Positions 53,172 to 63,598 of a DNA stretch of 64,000 nucleotides are shown piece after piece (the first letter of the stretch is position 1; each line of letters starts with the position of its first letter). Below the pieces are notes generated by a model. It was not told the origin of the DNA and ran no database searches. It saw only the letters and a list, made by a program, of their open reading frames with translations. This DNA comes from Planctomycetota bacterium (GTDB taxonomy: Bacteria > Planctomycetota > Phycisphaerae > UBA1845 > UTPLA1), in the NCBI GenBank assembly GCA_016712275.1, contig JADJRI010000008.1, positions 86,401 to 150,400 on the forward strand. The letters run 5' to 3'. A program made the position numbers and the translations under genes.

Positions 53172-53996
53172 ATGTCCCAGCGCACCATGGAAGCCCACTA
53201 CAGGCCCAACTGGGAACTCACCCAAGCCTACGGCCTCCTTGGGTACAACTGCGGCTATGCAAAGCCCGACACCACCGAGTCCTTCGACGATCACCAAAAA
53301 TCCCTCGTCTGGCAGCTCCTCGGCGATGTCATCATCAACCCCCAATCCACCGTCCTCGATGTCGGCTGCGGCATCGGCGGGCCGGCCGGCTGGATCTTTC
53401 AAAAATTCCACCCATCAAAGCTCATCGGTGTCGAGTATCTAGGCAGCAGCGTCCACGCCGCCAACGAGCGTTACCGTGATAAGACCGAAAAGCCCGTATT
53501 CATCCAAGGCGATGCGCACAACCTCCCCATGCCGGATGCGTCGGTCGATGTCATCTTCAATTTGGAATCCGCCCTGCATTATTCGGATAAGGACCGATTC
53601 ATCGGCGAATGCCGCCGCGTGTTGAAGCCGACCGGCACGCTCTGCCTCGGCGACATCACCACATCGAAGAAGTGGCTGTTTGCTCCGGTCATGCTGATGA
53701 ACAAACTGCCGTCTCAGTTCAATTCAAACGTCCATCTCTGGTCCGTCGCCGATTACAAGACCGCATTCCGCAAGCACGACTTCGAGCTCCACCGTCACGA
53801 GGACGTCTCGCTCCCAGTCGCAAAATCAATCGACGATGGCATCGCTGAAATCAAAAGCCGCGGCTGGGGTTCGACCAAGGGTTTCCGCGGCCGCATCGGT
53901 TTCATGGCCGTCCTCGCCATGCTGCTGCGGCGGCGACTTCTGGGATATGACCTCTTCCGCGCCAAGCCCCGCGCCAGCACGCGCGCCGGCGGGTGA
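53172..53996 (+). CDS. Class I SAM-dependent methyltransferase
   Basis: The 274-aa cytoplasmic protein shows motif I STVLDVGCGIGGPAGWIF, motif II IGVEYLGSSVHAANERY, motif post-I PVFIQGDAHNLPMPDASVDV with FNLESALHYSDKD, and motif III LKPTGTLCLGDI. The overall pattern resembles small-molecule or sterol/gamma-tocopherol type methyltransferases. The substrate is unknown. The ATG at 53172 gives the right length; the frame is open upstream but non-coding. The gene ends 6 bases before the UvrC-like gene, so they are probably co-transcribed. Confidence 0.85.
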   Translation: MSQRTMEAHYRPNWELTQAYGLLGYNCGYAKPDTTESFDDHQKSLVWQLLGDVIINPQSTVLDVGCGIGGPAGWIFQKFHPSKLIGVEYLGSSVHAANERYRDKTEKPVFIQGDAHNLPMPDASVDVIFNLESALHYSDKDRFIGECRRVLKPTGTLCLGDITTSKKWLFAPVMLMNKLPSQFNSNVHLWSVADYKTAFRKHDFELHRHEDVSLPVAKSIDDGIAEIKSRGWGSTKGFRGRIGFMAVLAMLLRRRLLGYDLFRAKPRASTRAGG

Positions 53997-54002
53997 TTTG
54001 TC

Positions 54003-55208
54003 ATGGAGCCGCCTTCCCCGTTCGCGCTCCTGCCCCATTGTCTTGATCGATCGAGTCCATCGAGTGAATCCGTCGATCGGCCGCGCGATGACACTACCAA
54101 GTCATTCTTGAAACCGATCGCGTCATCGGCCGGCGTTTTTCTACTGACCGACGAAGCCAATCGGCCCATTTTGCTGGCGCACGCGCAGAATATCCGCCGC
54201 GCGGTGGAACACCGTCTGACTCCACCGGACCCCGACGAAAAAACAAAGCGTGCCGATCTTGCGTCGATCACGCGCCGCATTCACTGGGTGGAGACGTTCA
54301 GCCCGATTGAAACGCTCTGGATTCACTATCGAATGGCGAAAGCGCTCTTTCCAAAAACCTATCGCGAGCAGATCGGGTTTGGCGCGGTGTGGTATATCCG
54401 GATTGAACCGAAGGCCGCGTTTCCGCGATTCACGGCTGTCGACCGCCTGAAAGACGACAACGCCACCTACATCGGCCCCCTCGCCGCCTCGCGCGATGCC
54501 GAAGCATGGATCGCGATGCTCGAAGACGCGTTCGATCTCTGCCGCTATTTCAACGTGCTCGAGAAAGCGCCACACGGCGAGCGCTGCGCCTACTACGACA
54601 TGGGCAAGTGCCCGGCTCCCTGTGATGGAACGATTTCGATGGCCGACTACCACGCGATGATCGAGAGCGCCCTTGCGTTCACACTCGGCCGTTCGCAGGC
54701 ACGACTCGATGCACTTCGAGATCAGATGCAGCGCGCCGCGGCCGCACTGGAATTCGAAAAAGCCGCCACGATCCGGCGAACGATCGAGCGCGCCGAATCG
54801 ACCTTGGGAGGAAGCGAATACCGGCTGATGACCCCGACATCGCGGTGCAACTGGCTTGTCATCCAGGTGGCTTCGCGGCCGAGTCGCATTGCGAGTAAAC
54901 AGCGCATCAGGCCCTTTTATGTTTGCCACGGGGTGATCGAGGCCGGGGAACCGGCGGCGATGGCCGATGCTCCGATCGATGCGTGGATCGAGGAACTGCG
55001 CCATCGCGTTCAATCGCCGGGCGCGACTCATGCGGCGGATGCGACGGCCCGCGGCAATGCGCTGGCACTGGTGAGCCGGTTTCTGTTTCAGGAGAGCAAG
55101 GCCGCCGGCCTCTTCCTGCGAGCCGACGCACTGCCGACATCGGAGCATCTGGGCGTCATGATTCAATCAAAATTCACACCGCCCGTCCGGCGTCCCGTAG
55201 ACGGTTAA
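54003..55208 (+). CDS. UvrC-like protein lacking the C-terminal nuclease half, GIY-YIG degenerate
   Basis: The 401-aa protein retains the UvrC-type middle: DDNATYIGPLAASRDAEAWI, FDLCRYFNVLEK, CAYYDMGKCPAPCDGTIS and a UVR-type helix pair (AAAALEFEKAATIRRTIERA). The N-terminal GIY-YIG segment reads SAGVFLLTDEANRPILLAHA, missing the usual YVG and catalytic-tyrosine context, so nuclease activity at that end is doubtful. The RNase H-like C-terminal domain of UvrC is absent. It resembles the short UvrC/Cho homologues but cannot be called active. It probably shares a transcript with the upstream methyltransferase. Confidence 0.7.
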   Translation: MEPPSPFALLPHCLDRSSPSSESVDRPRDDTTKSFLKPIASSAGVFLLTDEANRPILLAHAQNIRRAVEHRLTPPDPDEKTKRADLASITRRIHWVETFSPIETLWIHYRMAKALFPKTYREQIGFGAVWYIRIEPKAAFPRFTAVDRLKDDNATYIGPLAASRDAEAWIAMLEDAFDLCRYFNVLEKAPHGERCAYYDMGKCPAPCDGTISMADYHAMIESALAFTLGRSQARLDALRDQMQRAAAALEFEKAATIRRTIERAESTLGGSEYRLMTPTSRCNWLVIQVASRPSRIASKQRIRPFYVCHGVIEAGEPAAMADAPIDAWIEELRHRVQSPGATHAADATARGNALALVSRFLFQESKAAGLFLRADALPTSEHLGVMIQSKFTPPVRRPVDG

Positions 55209-55952
55209 CCGCATACCGCAATGGCTTTGCAGGTTGCGCCGACGGCGGCGGGCGAGGAATGCGATGGCGGGCAGCAGCAGGGTCAGCGTGGCGGGTTCGG
55301 GCACGGGATTGATTTCGATCCGGATGAAGCCGGACGAGTCCATGATGCCGGTGGGCAGCGGATCGGCGGTGTTGGAGCAGTCATAGACATACTGAAGCCG
55401 ATAGGGCGTGCCGGCTTGAAAAAACGCCTCGCTGTTCAAGGTCAGTGTTCCGGAGGAAGGAAGCAGATTGAGATTCCCGCCTTAGTTCTGATCGCTGAGC
55501 ACCACCTGATTGGTGGCGAGATCGCGGACCGAGGCGTTGAAGTTGAAGCTGGCTTCGTCGCCGGGGGTGTGGGCGTAGGTGAGCAAGCCGGTGAGGGTCA
55601 CGCGGAGCGGCTCGGTCGGCAGGATGTGAATCACGTTCACGGCCTGGGTGCGAAACTCGGGGTCGCGGATGTGCTGCTCGACATCGGCATGAAAAACGCC
55701 GTGGCCGGATTCGATGAGCCAACTGAGGTCATAGTCTGCACTGACTGAATTCTGGCCCATCGCGGAAAGAGAGGTGTAAATGAAAGGATTCTGAATCTGA
55801 TCGGTGACGTCAAAGTCGAAGTTGGCATGGTGTGTAACCGCCGTGCCAAGTTCCCAAAAGGTTACATCGAAACCTGCGAACACGGGCGGGGTAAATGCCA
55901 TGAGGCAAACGCAGATCGTCGATCTTCGGATAATGCGGGCATGGATCGACAT
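55167..55952 (-). CDS. PEP-CTERM exported protein with an in-frame stop
   Basis: Starting at ATG 55950-55952 (GGAAG six bases upstream), a signal peptide (SIHARIIRRSTICVCLMAFT) opens a beta-rich domain ending VVLSDQN followed by TAA at 55482. The same frame continues GGNLNLLPSSGTLTLNSEAF and ends with PEP-CTERM signals (VPEPATLTLLLPAIAFLARR). One stop codon, not a shift, separates the halves, so this is a nonsense mutation, a substitution error or two genes. The tail overlaps the convergent UvrC-like gene by about 42 bases. Confidence 0.65.
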
Positions 55953-56152
55953 GTCATACTTCCGATACGCAACGGACAATGCATGTGCCCAAGTCCGGCC
56001 TGATTCGACGCATTACTGAATCCTGGCGGCTTCCATTTGCAGCGCGAATACCCGATGCCACCGGCAAGCGCATGACAAATGTCGCCATTACACCGGTGTC
56101 GATCCTGTGCAAACCCCGCAGCGGATAGCGATCTCGCAGCCAGGACGTCATG

Positions 56153-57552
56153 TCATGGGAAGATTCCGCGCTCCAGATAGACTTTTTCAAGCCGGCGCAG
56201 CGCGACGACATAAGCGGCCGTCCGCGCGTCGGTGTTGAATTCCTTGATTGTCGCCCGCACGCGCTCGTAGGCTGCCACGATTTTCTTTCGCAGCTTTCGA
56301 TCGACCTCTTCCAGATCCCACGATTCGCTGCGCTTGTTTTGCAGCCATTCGAAATAGCTGACGATCACGCCGCCGGAGTTGCACAAGATGTCCGGAATCA
56401 CATCGATCCCGCGCCGCTGAAGCACTGCATCGCCGTCGGTGTTCGTCGGGCCGTTGGCGCCTTCCGCGACAAGCTTCACATCCAGCCAATCGGCCGTGAC
56501 GCCGGTGATTTGATTTTCCATGGCCGCGGGGATGAAGATATCCACCGGCGTTTTCAGAAACATGATGTGATCGACGAACTCGCCCTCGTGATAACCTCGC
56601 ACCCCCGATGCCCTGCCATATGCCGGAGGATATCGCTGGGGTCCAGACCATCCATGTTGCGAACGCCGCCGGTGACATCCTCAACCGCCACCAGCTTGGC
56701 ACCGAGTTCGCACAGAATGCGTGCCGTCCACGATCCGACATTGCCGAAACCCTGAACCATGAAGGTGAGGTTCTTGATATCAAGCCCGCGATCTTCCGCC
56801 CAGCACTGAATGCAATACACTACGCCCTGGCCGGTCGCCTTATCTCGACCGACGCTGCCGCCCGATTCGATCGGCTTGCCGGTCACCACATGTATGCTGT
56901 TCTGCCGCTCGTGTGGCGAAACGGTCGAAAGATAGGTGTCCATGAACCACGCCATGATCTGGGCGTTGGTGTTCACGTCCGGCGCGGGAATGTCATATTC
57001 CGGGCCGATATTTTCGCCGAGGGCATAGACGAAGCGACGGGTGATGCGCTCCAGTTCGGCCCTTGAATATTTGGCGGGATCCATCTGAATACCGCCCTTG
57101 GCACCGCCGAAGGGAATACCGGCTATGGCGCCCTTCCAAGTCATCCAGGTGGCCAGTGCTCGAACCTCGTCAATGTTCACTTCGGGGTGGAAGCGCAGTC
57201 CGCCCTTGAACGGGCCGAGCGCATCGTTGTGCTGAACGCGATAGCCCGTGAAGATCTCGATATGCTCGTCTTGATCCATCTTCACCGGAAAGTTGACGAC
57301 AATTTCATTCTTGGTATTCCCAAGGATTTTTCGAACGTTTAAGTCGAGGCCGATGAGGTCGGCAGCACGGTTGAATTGCTTCACCACGTTGCTGTAGACG
57401 CCGTCGCTGTGGCCTGCGGACGCGGCGACACTGGTTGTCGCCGCGGCGGGTACAACGGGTCCGGACTCGTCCGCATGTTTTTCGTCGTGCGGCGCGAATT
57501 CGTGTTTGCTGGAACCGGTGGCAGCGGACGTCGCGGCAATCGGAGTGCTCAT
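56153..57552 (-). CDS. gdhA: Glutamate dehydrogenase, frameshifted
   Basis: It converts glutamate and 2-oxoglutarate reversibly with NAD(P). Starting at ATG 57550-57552 (MSTPIAATSAATG) follows AGGAGAAGAGCGAG. The N-terminal frame has GPFKGGLRFHPEVNIDEV with the active-site Lys, IPFGGAKGGIQMDP, and GRDKATGQGVVYCIQ, then MVQGFGNVGSWTA for nucleotide binding. Near 56600 the frame shifts: AGHRGCEVITR should continue as RGYHEGEFVDHIMFLKT into the C-terminal frame (IFIPAAMENQ, VAEGANGPTNTDGDA, CNSGGVIVSYFEWLQN). About 466 aa. Cofactor type not certain. Confidence 0.9.
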
Positions 57553-57631
57553 CTCGCTCTTCTCCTGTTTTTTCTTGCTCCGGGGGATGCTGGACATATC
57601 GAATTCCAATCCTCCGCCCGCCCCACTGATG

Positions 57632-58105
57632 CTAACGATACTCCTCGCATCGCCAGACCCCGGACTCGGGCTTTGTGAATGTACATGTGTCACGCAACTC
57701 GCACGTTGTACAGAGCCCTCTCGCCGCCTGCGGATTCTCGACGTTCAGCATAACTTCGCCCGGTCGAACGATGAGACCGGGTAAGGCGGTCGCTGATCCT
57801 TCGTCATCCGTCCACTCGCGGCGCTCGGCTCTGAAGTCCGGCTCCCATTTTGCCGGCCCCCGTGCATCCCCACCAGTATAATGCGAATCCGATTCGGTTT
57901 GACCATCCCGATTGGCTTGGCAAATCAAGCCGGGCATCGGCATTGCCGTGCCGCCTTCGCCCTCTTCGCATTCAAAAATGGGGGGAAGCGACTCTTCGCC
58001 GCAGATTTGCGGCCTAACGCTTTCGATCGAAAAAACGCTCGGCTCCAATGCGGCCACGTCGATTTGAAAGTCTGCTTCATCAATATGTTTCATTTGGATT
58101 GACAT
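57632..58105 (-). CDS. Small protein with C-terminal CxxC...C...CEEY cysteine motif
   Basis: The ATG at 58103-58105 (MSIQMKHIDEADFQ) follows GAGGTG. The 157-aa protein is acidic and soluble with three Cys-bearing regions. The C-terminus GLCTTCELRDTCTFTKPESG ends VWRCEEYR, a pattern I remember from small planctomycete and proteobacterial proteins of unknown role. It lies 79 bases upstream of gdhA on the same strand, possibly in one unit. Confidence 0.6.
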   Translation of the reverse strand: MSIQMKHIDEADFQIDVAALEPSVFSIESVRPQICGEESLPPIFECEEGEGGTAMPMPGLICQANRDGQTESDSHYTGGDARGPAKWEPDFRAERREWTDDEGSATALPGLIVRPGEVMLNVENPQAARGLCTTCELRDTCTFTKPESGVWRCEEYR

Positions 58106-58388
58106 GTTCCACCTCTTTGTTGTGCGGTTCGTTTCAGTTCGAGCCATTTGGGCTCGACGACCTAAGTTAAATGCAAGGAACATGCCATCCATTTGTAGCG
58201 GGGTTTCACGATGGACGATTACAAGAGCCGCTGGGTTTTACTGAACGTAATTTATTATCTGACAAACGCTTAGAGATTTTCTTGAATGGTTGGACGCAAG
58301 AGCGGCGAGGTTGGTGGCGAAGCAGTTTCTAAACTGGAAAATCGGTTCAAAATACCCCGGTGGGGGAATGTGTACCGAATCGTTTGAA

Positions 58389-59744
58389 TCATTCGGCGTC
58401 AGGAATGCCGAGAGATTTGAGTTTCTCGCGGAGCGTTTTTCGGTCAATTCCGAGGATTCGGGCGGCCTGTGTTTTATTGCCTTGAGCACTTTCCAATACG
58501 ATTCGGATATGCTCTGTCTCGATTTCTTTCAGGGAGCGATTCAAATTGGGCGCTCGCAATGCGGTGAATCGCATCAGCTCTGGAAGATCTGGTGCGTCAA
58601 TCACACTGCCATCGCACATCACCACCAAACGCTGTATTACATTTTCAAGTTCTCGGACGTTTCCCGGCCAATGATAGCTGCGAAGAGCCAACAGCGCTCG
58701 ATCGGAAAAAGTGGGCGCCGGGCGACCGGCCTCCGTGCTGAAACGCCTCGTGAAATGGTTGATCAGGAGAAGAATGTCGTCGCCGCGATCGCGAAGCGGC
58801 GGTAACTCGATGCGGATGACATTCAAACGATAGTAAAGGTCATCTCGAAAAGTCTCGCGCGCCACCATCGGCAGCAATTCTTTGTTTGTCGCCGCAACGA
58901 TTCGAACATCGACGATGTGTCCGCGCGTCGAACCGACCATGTACACCTGCCGATCCTGCAACACGCGCAGCAGTTTCACCTGCATCATTGTGCTCATCTG
59001 ACCAATCTCATCGAGGAAGATGGTCCCGCCATCCGCAGTCTGAAAGAAACCGGCCCGTGATTCTGTGGCGCCTGTAAATGCGCCCTTGAGGTGGCCGAAC
59101 ATTTCGCTTTCGAGCAAATTTTCGGGAATGCCGCCGCAGTTCACGGGCACGAATGGCGCCGCAAAGGCGAGCACTGGAGTAGTGAATTCCCCGTGCGACC
59201 AGCTCTTTCCTGTTCCGCTTTCGCCGGTAATCAACACGGTCGCCGTCGTGCCTGCCGCCTTCTCAATCGATCGATAAACAGCGTGCATCGCCTCACTGTC
59301 ACCGAGCAGGCCCGCGGGCGACGAAGGAACATTTGGGCTTGAAGCCAAGGCGGCGCGGCGAAGGCGGGCACGATCCAGAGACCCACGAACGGCCTCGAAA
59401 AGCTCTTCGTCTGTAAACGGCTTGGGCAGGTAATCCTCCGCACCGAGTTTGACGGCCTCCACCGCATCGGGAATCGACGGATAACCGGTGATCATCATGA
59501 CCTGGACATTCCTGTAATTGTCCCGAATGTGCCGAATCAACTCGATGCCCGATGTTTTCGGCATCCGCATGTCGGTGATGACAAGGTCAACCGGCGTTTT
59601 TTCCAGCAGCGAGATGGCGTCGGCGGCGCACGACGCCGTAAAAACCACGTACTGCCTCGATGCCAGATTGCGATGTAAAACCTCAAGCGTGGGCGCTGAA
59701 TCGTCGACCACCAGAATGCGTTCCCGTTCGCGGGTCGTGTTCAT
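58389..59744 (-). CDS. NtrC-family sigma54-dependent response regulator, small internal frameshift
   Basis: 451 aa. Receiver: VVDDSAPTLEVLH, phospho-acceptor Asp in VITDMRMPKTSG, Thr in MITGYPS, Lys in LPKPFTDEE. The AAA+ domain has GAFTGA intact (HLKGAFTGATESRAGFF), Walker B FLDEIGQMS and a Fis-type HTH (NKTQAARILGIDRKTLREKL). In the Walker A region the frame reads GESGTGKSWSHGEFTTPVL instead of the expected GESGTGKELVARGIHYSSA, which lies one base over, so two compensating shifts near 59150-59210 scramble about 20 residues. The ATG overlaps the kinase stop (ATGA, 59741-59744). Confidence 0.85.
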   Translation of the reverse strand: MNTTRERERILVVDDSAPTLEVLHRNLASRQYVVFTASCAADAISLLEKTPVDLVITDMRMPKTSGIELIRHIRDNYRNVQVMMITGYPSIPDAVEAVKLGAEDYLPKPFTDEELFEAVRGSLDRARLRRAALASSPNVPSSPAGLLGDSEAMHAVYRSIEKAAGTTATVLITGESGTGKSWSHGEFTTPVLAFAAPFVPVNCGGIPENLLESEMFGHLKGAFTGATESRAGFFQTADGGTIFLDEIGQMSTMMQVKLLRVLQDRQVYMVGSTRGHIVDVRIVAATNKELLPMVARETFRDDLYYRLNVIRIELPPLRDRGDDILLLINHFTRRFSTEAGRPAPTFSDRALLALRSYHWPGNVRELENVIQRLVVMCDGSVIDAPDLPELMRFTALRAPNLNRSLKEIETEHIRIVLESAQGNKTQAARILGIDRKTLREKLKSLGIPDAE

Positions 59745-61304
59745 GGCTTGCATTCTCCGCTTGCGGTCAGGTCGCGGCAACGAGGAAATGCGATGCTAAA
59801 TGTCGAACCTCGCCCGGGCTCGCTCTCGACGTGAATGTCGCCATCGTGCGCCGAGACAATCCCATGAACAACGGAAAGCCCCAGGCCGGTGCCTTCGCCG
59901 ACATCCTTGGTCGTAAAGAACGGATCAAAAATTCGCCTGCGAATTTCCTCGCCCATGCCGATGCCCGTGTCAATGACGCTTAGAACGACACGCCCGCTCA
60001 TTTCATCGATGGACGTTCGCAGGGTCAACGCGCCGCCGGCGGGCATTGCCTGAATTGCATTCAGCGCCAGATTCACAAGCACTTGTTTGAGTTGCGAGGC
60101 ATCGGCTTGAATCAATGCAGGCGAATCGGCAAGCTGGAGTCCAAGGGCGATTTCCCCTTTTGCGCACCGGGCCGAGAAAAGTGTCTGGCACTCCAATGCC
60201 AGTGCATTGACATCCAACGGTTTGCGAATCGCCGGCGCCTGCCGCGAGAACAGCAGCAGATTCTTGATGATCTGCCGGCCCTGCAGCGCGGCATCGATGA
60301 TTTTCTTAAGATCGAGGCCGACTTGTTCGCCCATGCCTTCGGTCTTTTCGATCAATTGCGCGAAACCAAGAATGTTACCCAGCGGTTCGTTCAGTTCATG
60401 CGCCACGCCTGCGGCCAGTTGCCCGATGGTGGCCAGCCGGTCGGCCCGCCGAACCTGCTCCTCCAGCTTCTTGCGATCTTCGCCGGCCTCCATGCGCTCA
60501 AGAAGGCGGCCGATTTCGCGGGCGGCGCCTTCGATCAAGCTCTGCTCCTCGGGAAGAAAGGTTCCCTCGGCAAACTCGGCGCGGTCGGCCGTGTAAAACA
60601 CTTCGACAATTCCGGTTTTGGCGGCTCCCCGTCATGATCGGGGCGGTTTGAACGTGCTGTGCCGCGCTTCGATCGCCTTCAACGTGTCTCTGTTGGCCGA
60701 TCAGAATGCGCGCGCCGGCAATCTCCGGACACTGCCACGCCGATGGCAGCACACGGACGATGGCATCCAGTGTCTCGTGGAGCGCGCCGCCCGGCTCGCG
60801 GGCGAGGCCGGATATTTTGTAGAGGCACGTAAGTTCCTTGATCCGCTCTCGAAGCCGCGCTTGCGCACGGCGATTGGCCACGGCGAGGCCGAACGATCGT
60901 GCGACATTGTCGAACAGATCAGGCAAGTGCGGCACGGGATCGATGCGGGATTTGAATTTGAGTATCAGTTGGCCTGCCTGAGACTCGTCAATCGTAAGCG
61001 GAAGTTCAATCATCGATGGGTATCGCGAGTCCGAATGCGTCCGAATACCGGGGTTGTCCGGGAGCACATGAAATCGAGGCTCGCTCGTTGCATCGAGCGT
61101 CATCTCCCACTCGTAGTCGAGATCATCGTCGCTAAGCCGAACATAGACTGCGTCACATTTGAGGAGTTGCATAATCAAACGAGACGCCATGCGCAGAAAC
61201 TCAATGCGTGGTAAGCCGCGGTTTGCAAGAACATGAAGCTGCTGTGATCCGGCCCAAACGGCCTGAAGATCAATCGATTGGAATTCCGATTCGTCGGTCA
61301 TCAT
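59741..61304 (-). CDS. GAF-domain sensor histidine kinase, frameshifted
   Basis: About 521 aa when repaired. The N-terminal frame (to 60498) has a GAF-like sensor (LLKCDAVYVRLSDDDLDYEW, IELPLTIDESQAGQLILKF) and a second GAF-like region. It must shift near 60627, where AQHVQTAPIMTG leads into KTGIVEVFYTADRAEFAEG. The C-terminal frame has the H-box AAGVAHELNEPLGNILGFAQ with phospho-accepting His, N-box LVNLALNAIQAMPAGG and G-boxes DTGIGMGEE and GEGTGLGLSVV. It partners with the adjacent regulator and forms a typical sigma54 two-component pair. The ligand is unknown. Confidence 0.85.
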
Positions 61305-61481
61305 GTGTTCCAAGGTATGCCATTTCGACCGATCAGGCGAAGTATTCCAAAGGCATGTGGACCTTCGATGGGATTCCCTCATTCGACGGGTCGTTTGCAA
61401 TTCTTGGCGCGAATGGACGATTGGAATTGACGATGCCCATCGGCGCGGCGGCAAGCGGCGGTCGGCAGGAATGAGAGGCGA

Positions 61482-62581
61482 TTATGGAGCTGAGTCGCTC
61501 TCTATTGTTTCGGAATCGGCCGGCTCGCCCGTCGTCGACTCCGATTCGGTCGCTTCCTCTTCCTCATACACCGGTGCGACATCCCGTGCGCCCAGTGCGA
61601 TTAGTCTACCCTCGGACTGTGCCGACCAGGTCGTGCCGGGGAATGTGGCAACGATATAGCGATAGTAAAAGGCGGCGGCGTCGATCTTGCGAATGCGCTC
61701 ATAAATCGCGCGATCGTGTATTCCTTGTGCGCGAGGCTCTCGGTGATGCGATCGAGCGTTTGCGGGATCTGATATTCGGCGGCCTGCTCTGGATAAGCCC
61801 GCTGGAAATCCTGAAAATAGACCTCGGCTTCGAGCAGGTCCGCATCGTCGAACTCGACGCCGGGAAAACGCGCCAGCGCCGATTGTCCGCTGCGAAGCAT
61901 CGCCACTTTGTGATACTTGCCGCGCGGATACTCGCGCATCAATCGCGAATAGGCCAACTCGGCTTCTTCGTATTCACCGTTGATGAAGTGATAGTCGGCC
62001 TTCACGCGCAGCGCCTGTTCGGCCAGCGGCGAATTCGGCGCCCAATAATCCGTGAGCCGGTTGAGCATCTCGATGGCCTCTTCCTCGCCATTGAGCCAGA
62101 TCATGCCCTTCCATTTTTTGACTTTGCGATCTTTGAAAAGAAGCATCTCGGCGATGATGAGCTCCTTGCGCATTGCCCGATCGGCCAGCTCGGTTCCGGG
62201 CCATGCTTCGAGCAGTTCCTCAAGCCATTCGTAAGCCTTGATGAGGGTTCCCGATTTGCGCTTGGCATCCTCGGAACTTACTTCCGTCTCGGCCGCATAG
62301 AACAGCGCCTCGGACCGGAGGCCGGAATCCGTATAGACCTTGAACCAGTTTTCAAAGGCTTTGCGTGCCGCTTCAAATTCGCCGCGGGCCAGAAGCGACC
62401 GCGCCAGCGCAAGATCGCCGGCGGCCGTGCCGGGGATTGGCGGTGCGATTGCCTTCCACTCTCCTGAGTTCGGATCGAATTCGAGGCGTTCGAAGTAGGT
62501 TTCGTCGGCGGCCTGCGCGTGCGCGACCGCCGGCGCCATGGGTGCAATGAAGATCAAAACCGTAAACAGCGTGCGACCCAT
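61482..62581 (-). CDS. BamD/YfiO-like TPR outer-membrane assembly protein, frameshifted at its end
   Basis: The ATG at 62579-62581 (MGRTLFTVLIFIAPMAPAVA) gives a signal peptide. TPR-like repeats follow: LARSLLARGEFEAARKAFE, SEALFYAAETEV, GEYEEAELAYSRLMREYPRG, QDFQRAYPEQAAEYQIP. These fit the BamD fold that helps fold outer-membrane proteins. Near 61705 the frame shifts: the direct frame ends in a Pro/Arg tail, while the next reads YERIRKIDAAAFYYRYIVAT and FPGTTWSAQSEGRL, then an acidic tail, stopping at 61482-61484. About 366 aa. Confidence 0.75.
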
Positions 62582-62722
62582 CCCTGGTTCCTCAAGGGGC
62601 GAACAGATGAACGACGGCGGCCATTGTATCGGGGCGTGACGGGCGGGCAACCGGAACTGATGTTATGATCGTGCGACACAATCCCGATTCGCAATGCCAT
62701 CTGCAATTGAAAAAGGAACCTC

Positions 62723-63538
62723 ATGTCTGACACCAGCATTTTTCGCAACCCGGCCGAGGAAACCTGGCGCCTGTTTCGCATCATGGCCGAATTCGTGGAT
62801 GGTTTTGAGACGCTGGCCCAGGTGGGTCAGGCGGTGTCGGTGTTCGGCTCGGCGCGAACGAAGCCGAGTTCACCGTCCTACAAGGCGGCGGTCGAAATGG
62901 GCGGCAAGCTGGTGCAAAAGGGTTTCGCCGTGATCACCGGCGGCGGCCCCGGCATCATGGAGGCCGCGAACAAGGGGGCGCATCGGGCGGGCGGGACGAG
63001 CGTGGGGCTTAACATCACGCTGCCGCATGAGCAGGAGGCAAACCCGTATCAGACAATCAGCCTGGAGTTTAATTACTTTTTTGCGCGGAAGGTGATGTTC
63101 ATCAAGTATGCGCTGGGGCTGATCTGTTTTCCCGGCGGATTCGGGACGATGGATGAATTCTTCGAAGCGATGACGCTGATTCAGACAAAGAAAAGTCCGC
63201 AGTTTCCGGTTGTGCTCTACGGCTCCAAGTTTTGGAACCCCTTCGTTGAATTCATGCGAGGCACCCTGCTCGAACAGTATGCGACAATCTCAAAAAATGA
63301 TCTCGAATTATTCATGGTGACGGACGACATCGATGAAGCGGTTGAGCATGTGCGCCACGGCGTCGATCGGTCGCTCTCGGAATTGCGACACCCCACGCGG
63401 CGCGAGGAGTTGACGATGCCGATCGAACGGCACATCACCGGCGAGGGTTTACGGCTCGGTCGGCCGGCCAGACGCAAGATCATTGCAAAAAATGCCGCCA
63501 AGGCAACTCGCACCAAACGGAAAGTGCGTCGAAATTAA
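62723..63538 (+). CDS. LOG-family protein (TIGR00730 Rossmann fold)
   Basis: The 271-aa cytoplasmic protein has the LOG signature in order: VSVFGSARTK, VITGGGPGIMEAANKGAHR, the ARKVMFIKYALGLICFPGG block and PGGFGTMDEFFE with the conserved GxGT acidic motif. Known members are cytokinin riboside 5'-monophosphate phosphoribohydrolases or related nucleotide N-glycosidases. The basic C-terminal tail (RRKIIAKNAAKATRTKRKVR) is unusual. The ATG at 62723 follows AAAAAGGAACCTC. It is divergent from the BamD-like gene. Confidence 0.85.
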   Translation: MSDTSIFRNPAEETWRLFRIMAEFVDGFETLAQVGQAVSVFGSARTKPSSPSYKAAVEMGGKLVQKGFAVITGGGPGIMEAANKGAHRAGGTSVGLNITLPHEQEANPYQTISLEFNYFFARKVMFIKYALGLICFPGGFGTMDEFFEAMTLIQTKKSPQFPVVLYGSKFWNPFVEFMRGTLLEQYATISKNDLELFMVTDDIDEAVEHVRHGVDRSLSELRHPTRREELTMPIERHITGEGLRLGRPARRKIIAKNAAKATRTKRKVRRN

Positions 63539-63598
63539 GGCCGGGCAATCGTTGTCGCGGCGGCGTCTGCGAACATTTGCCGCCGACGGCCGTATGGA

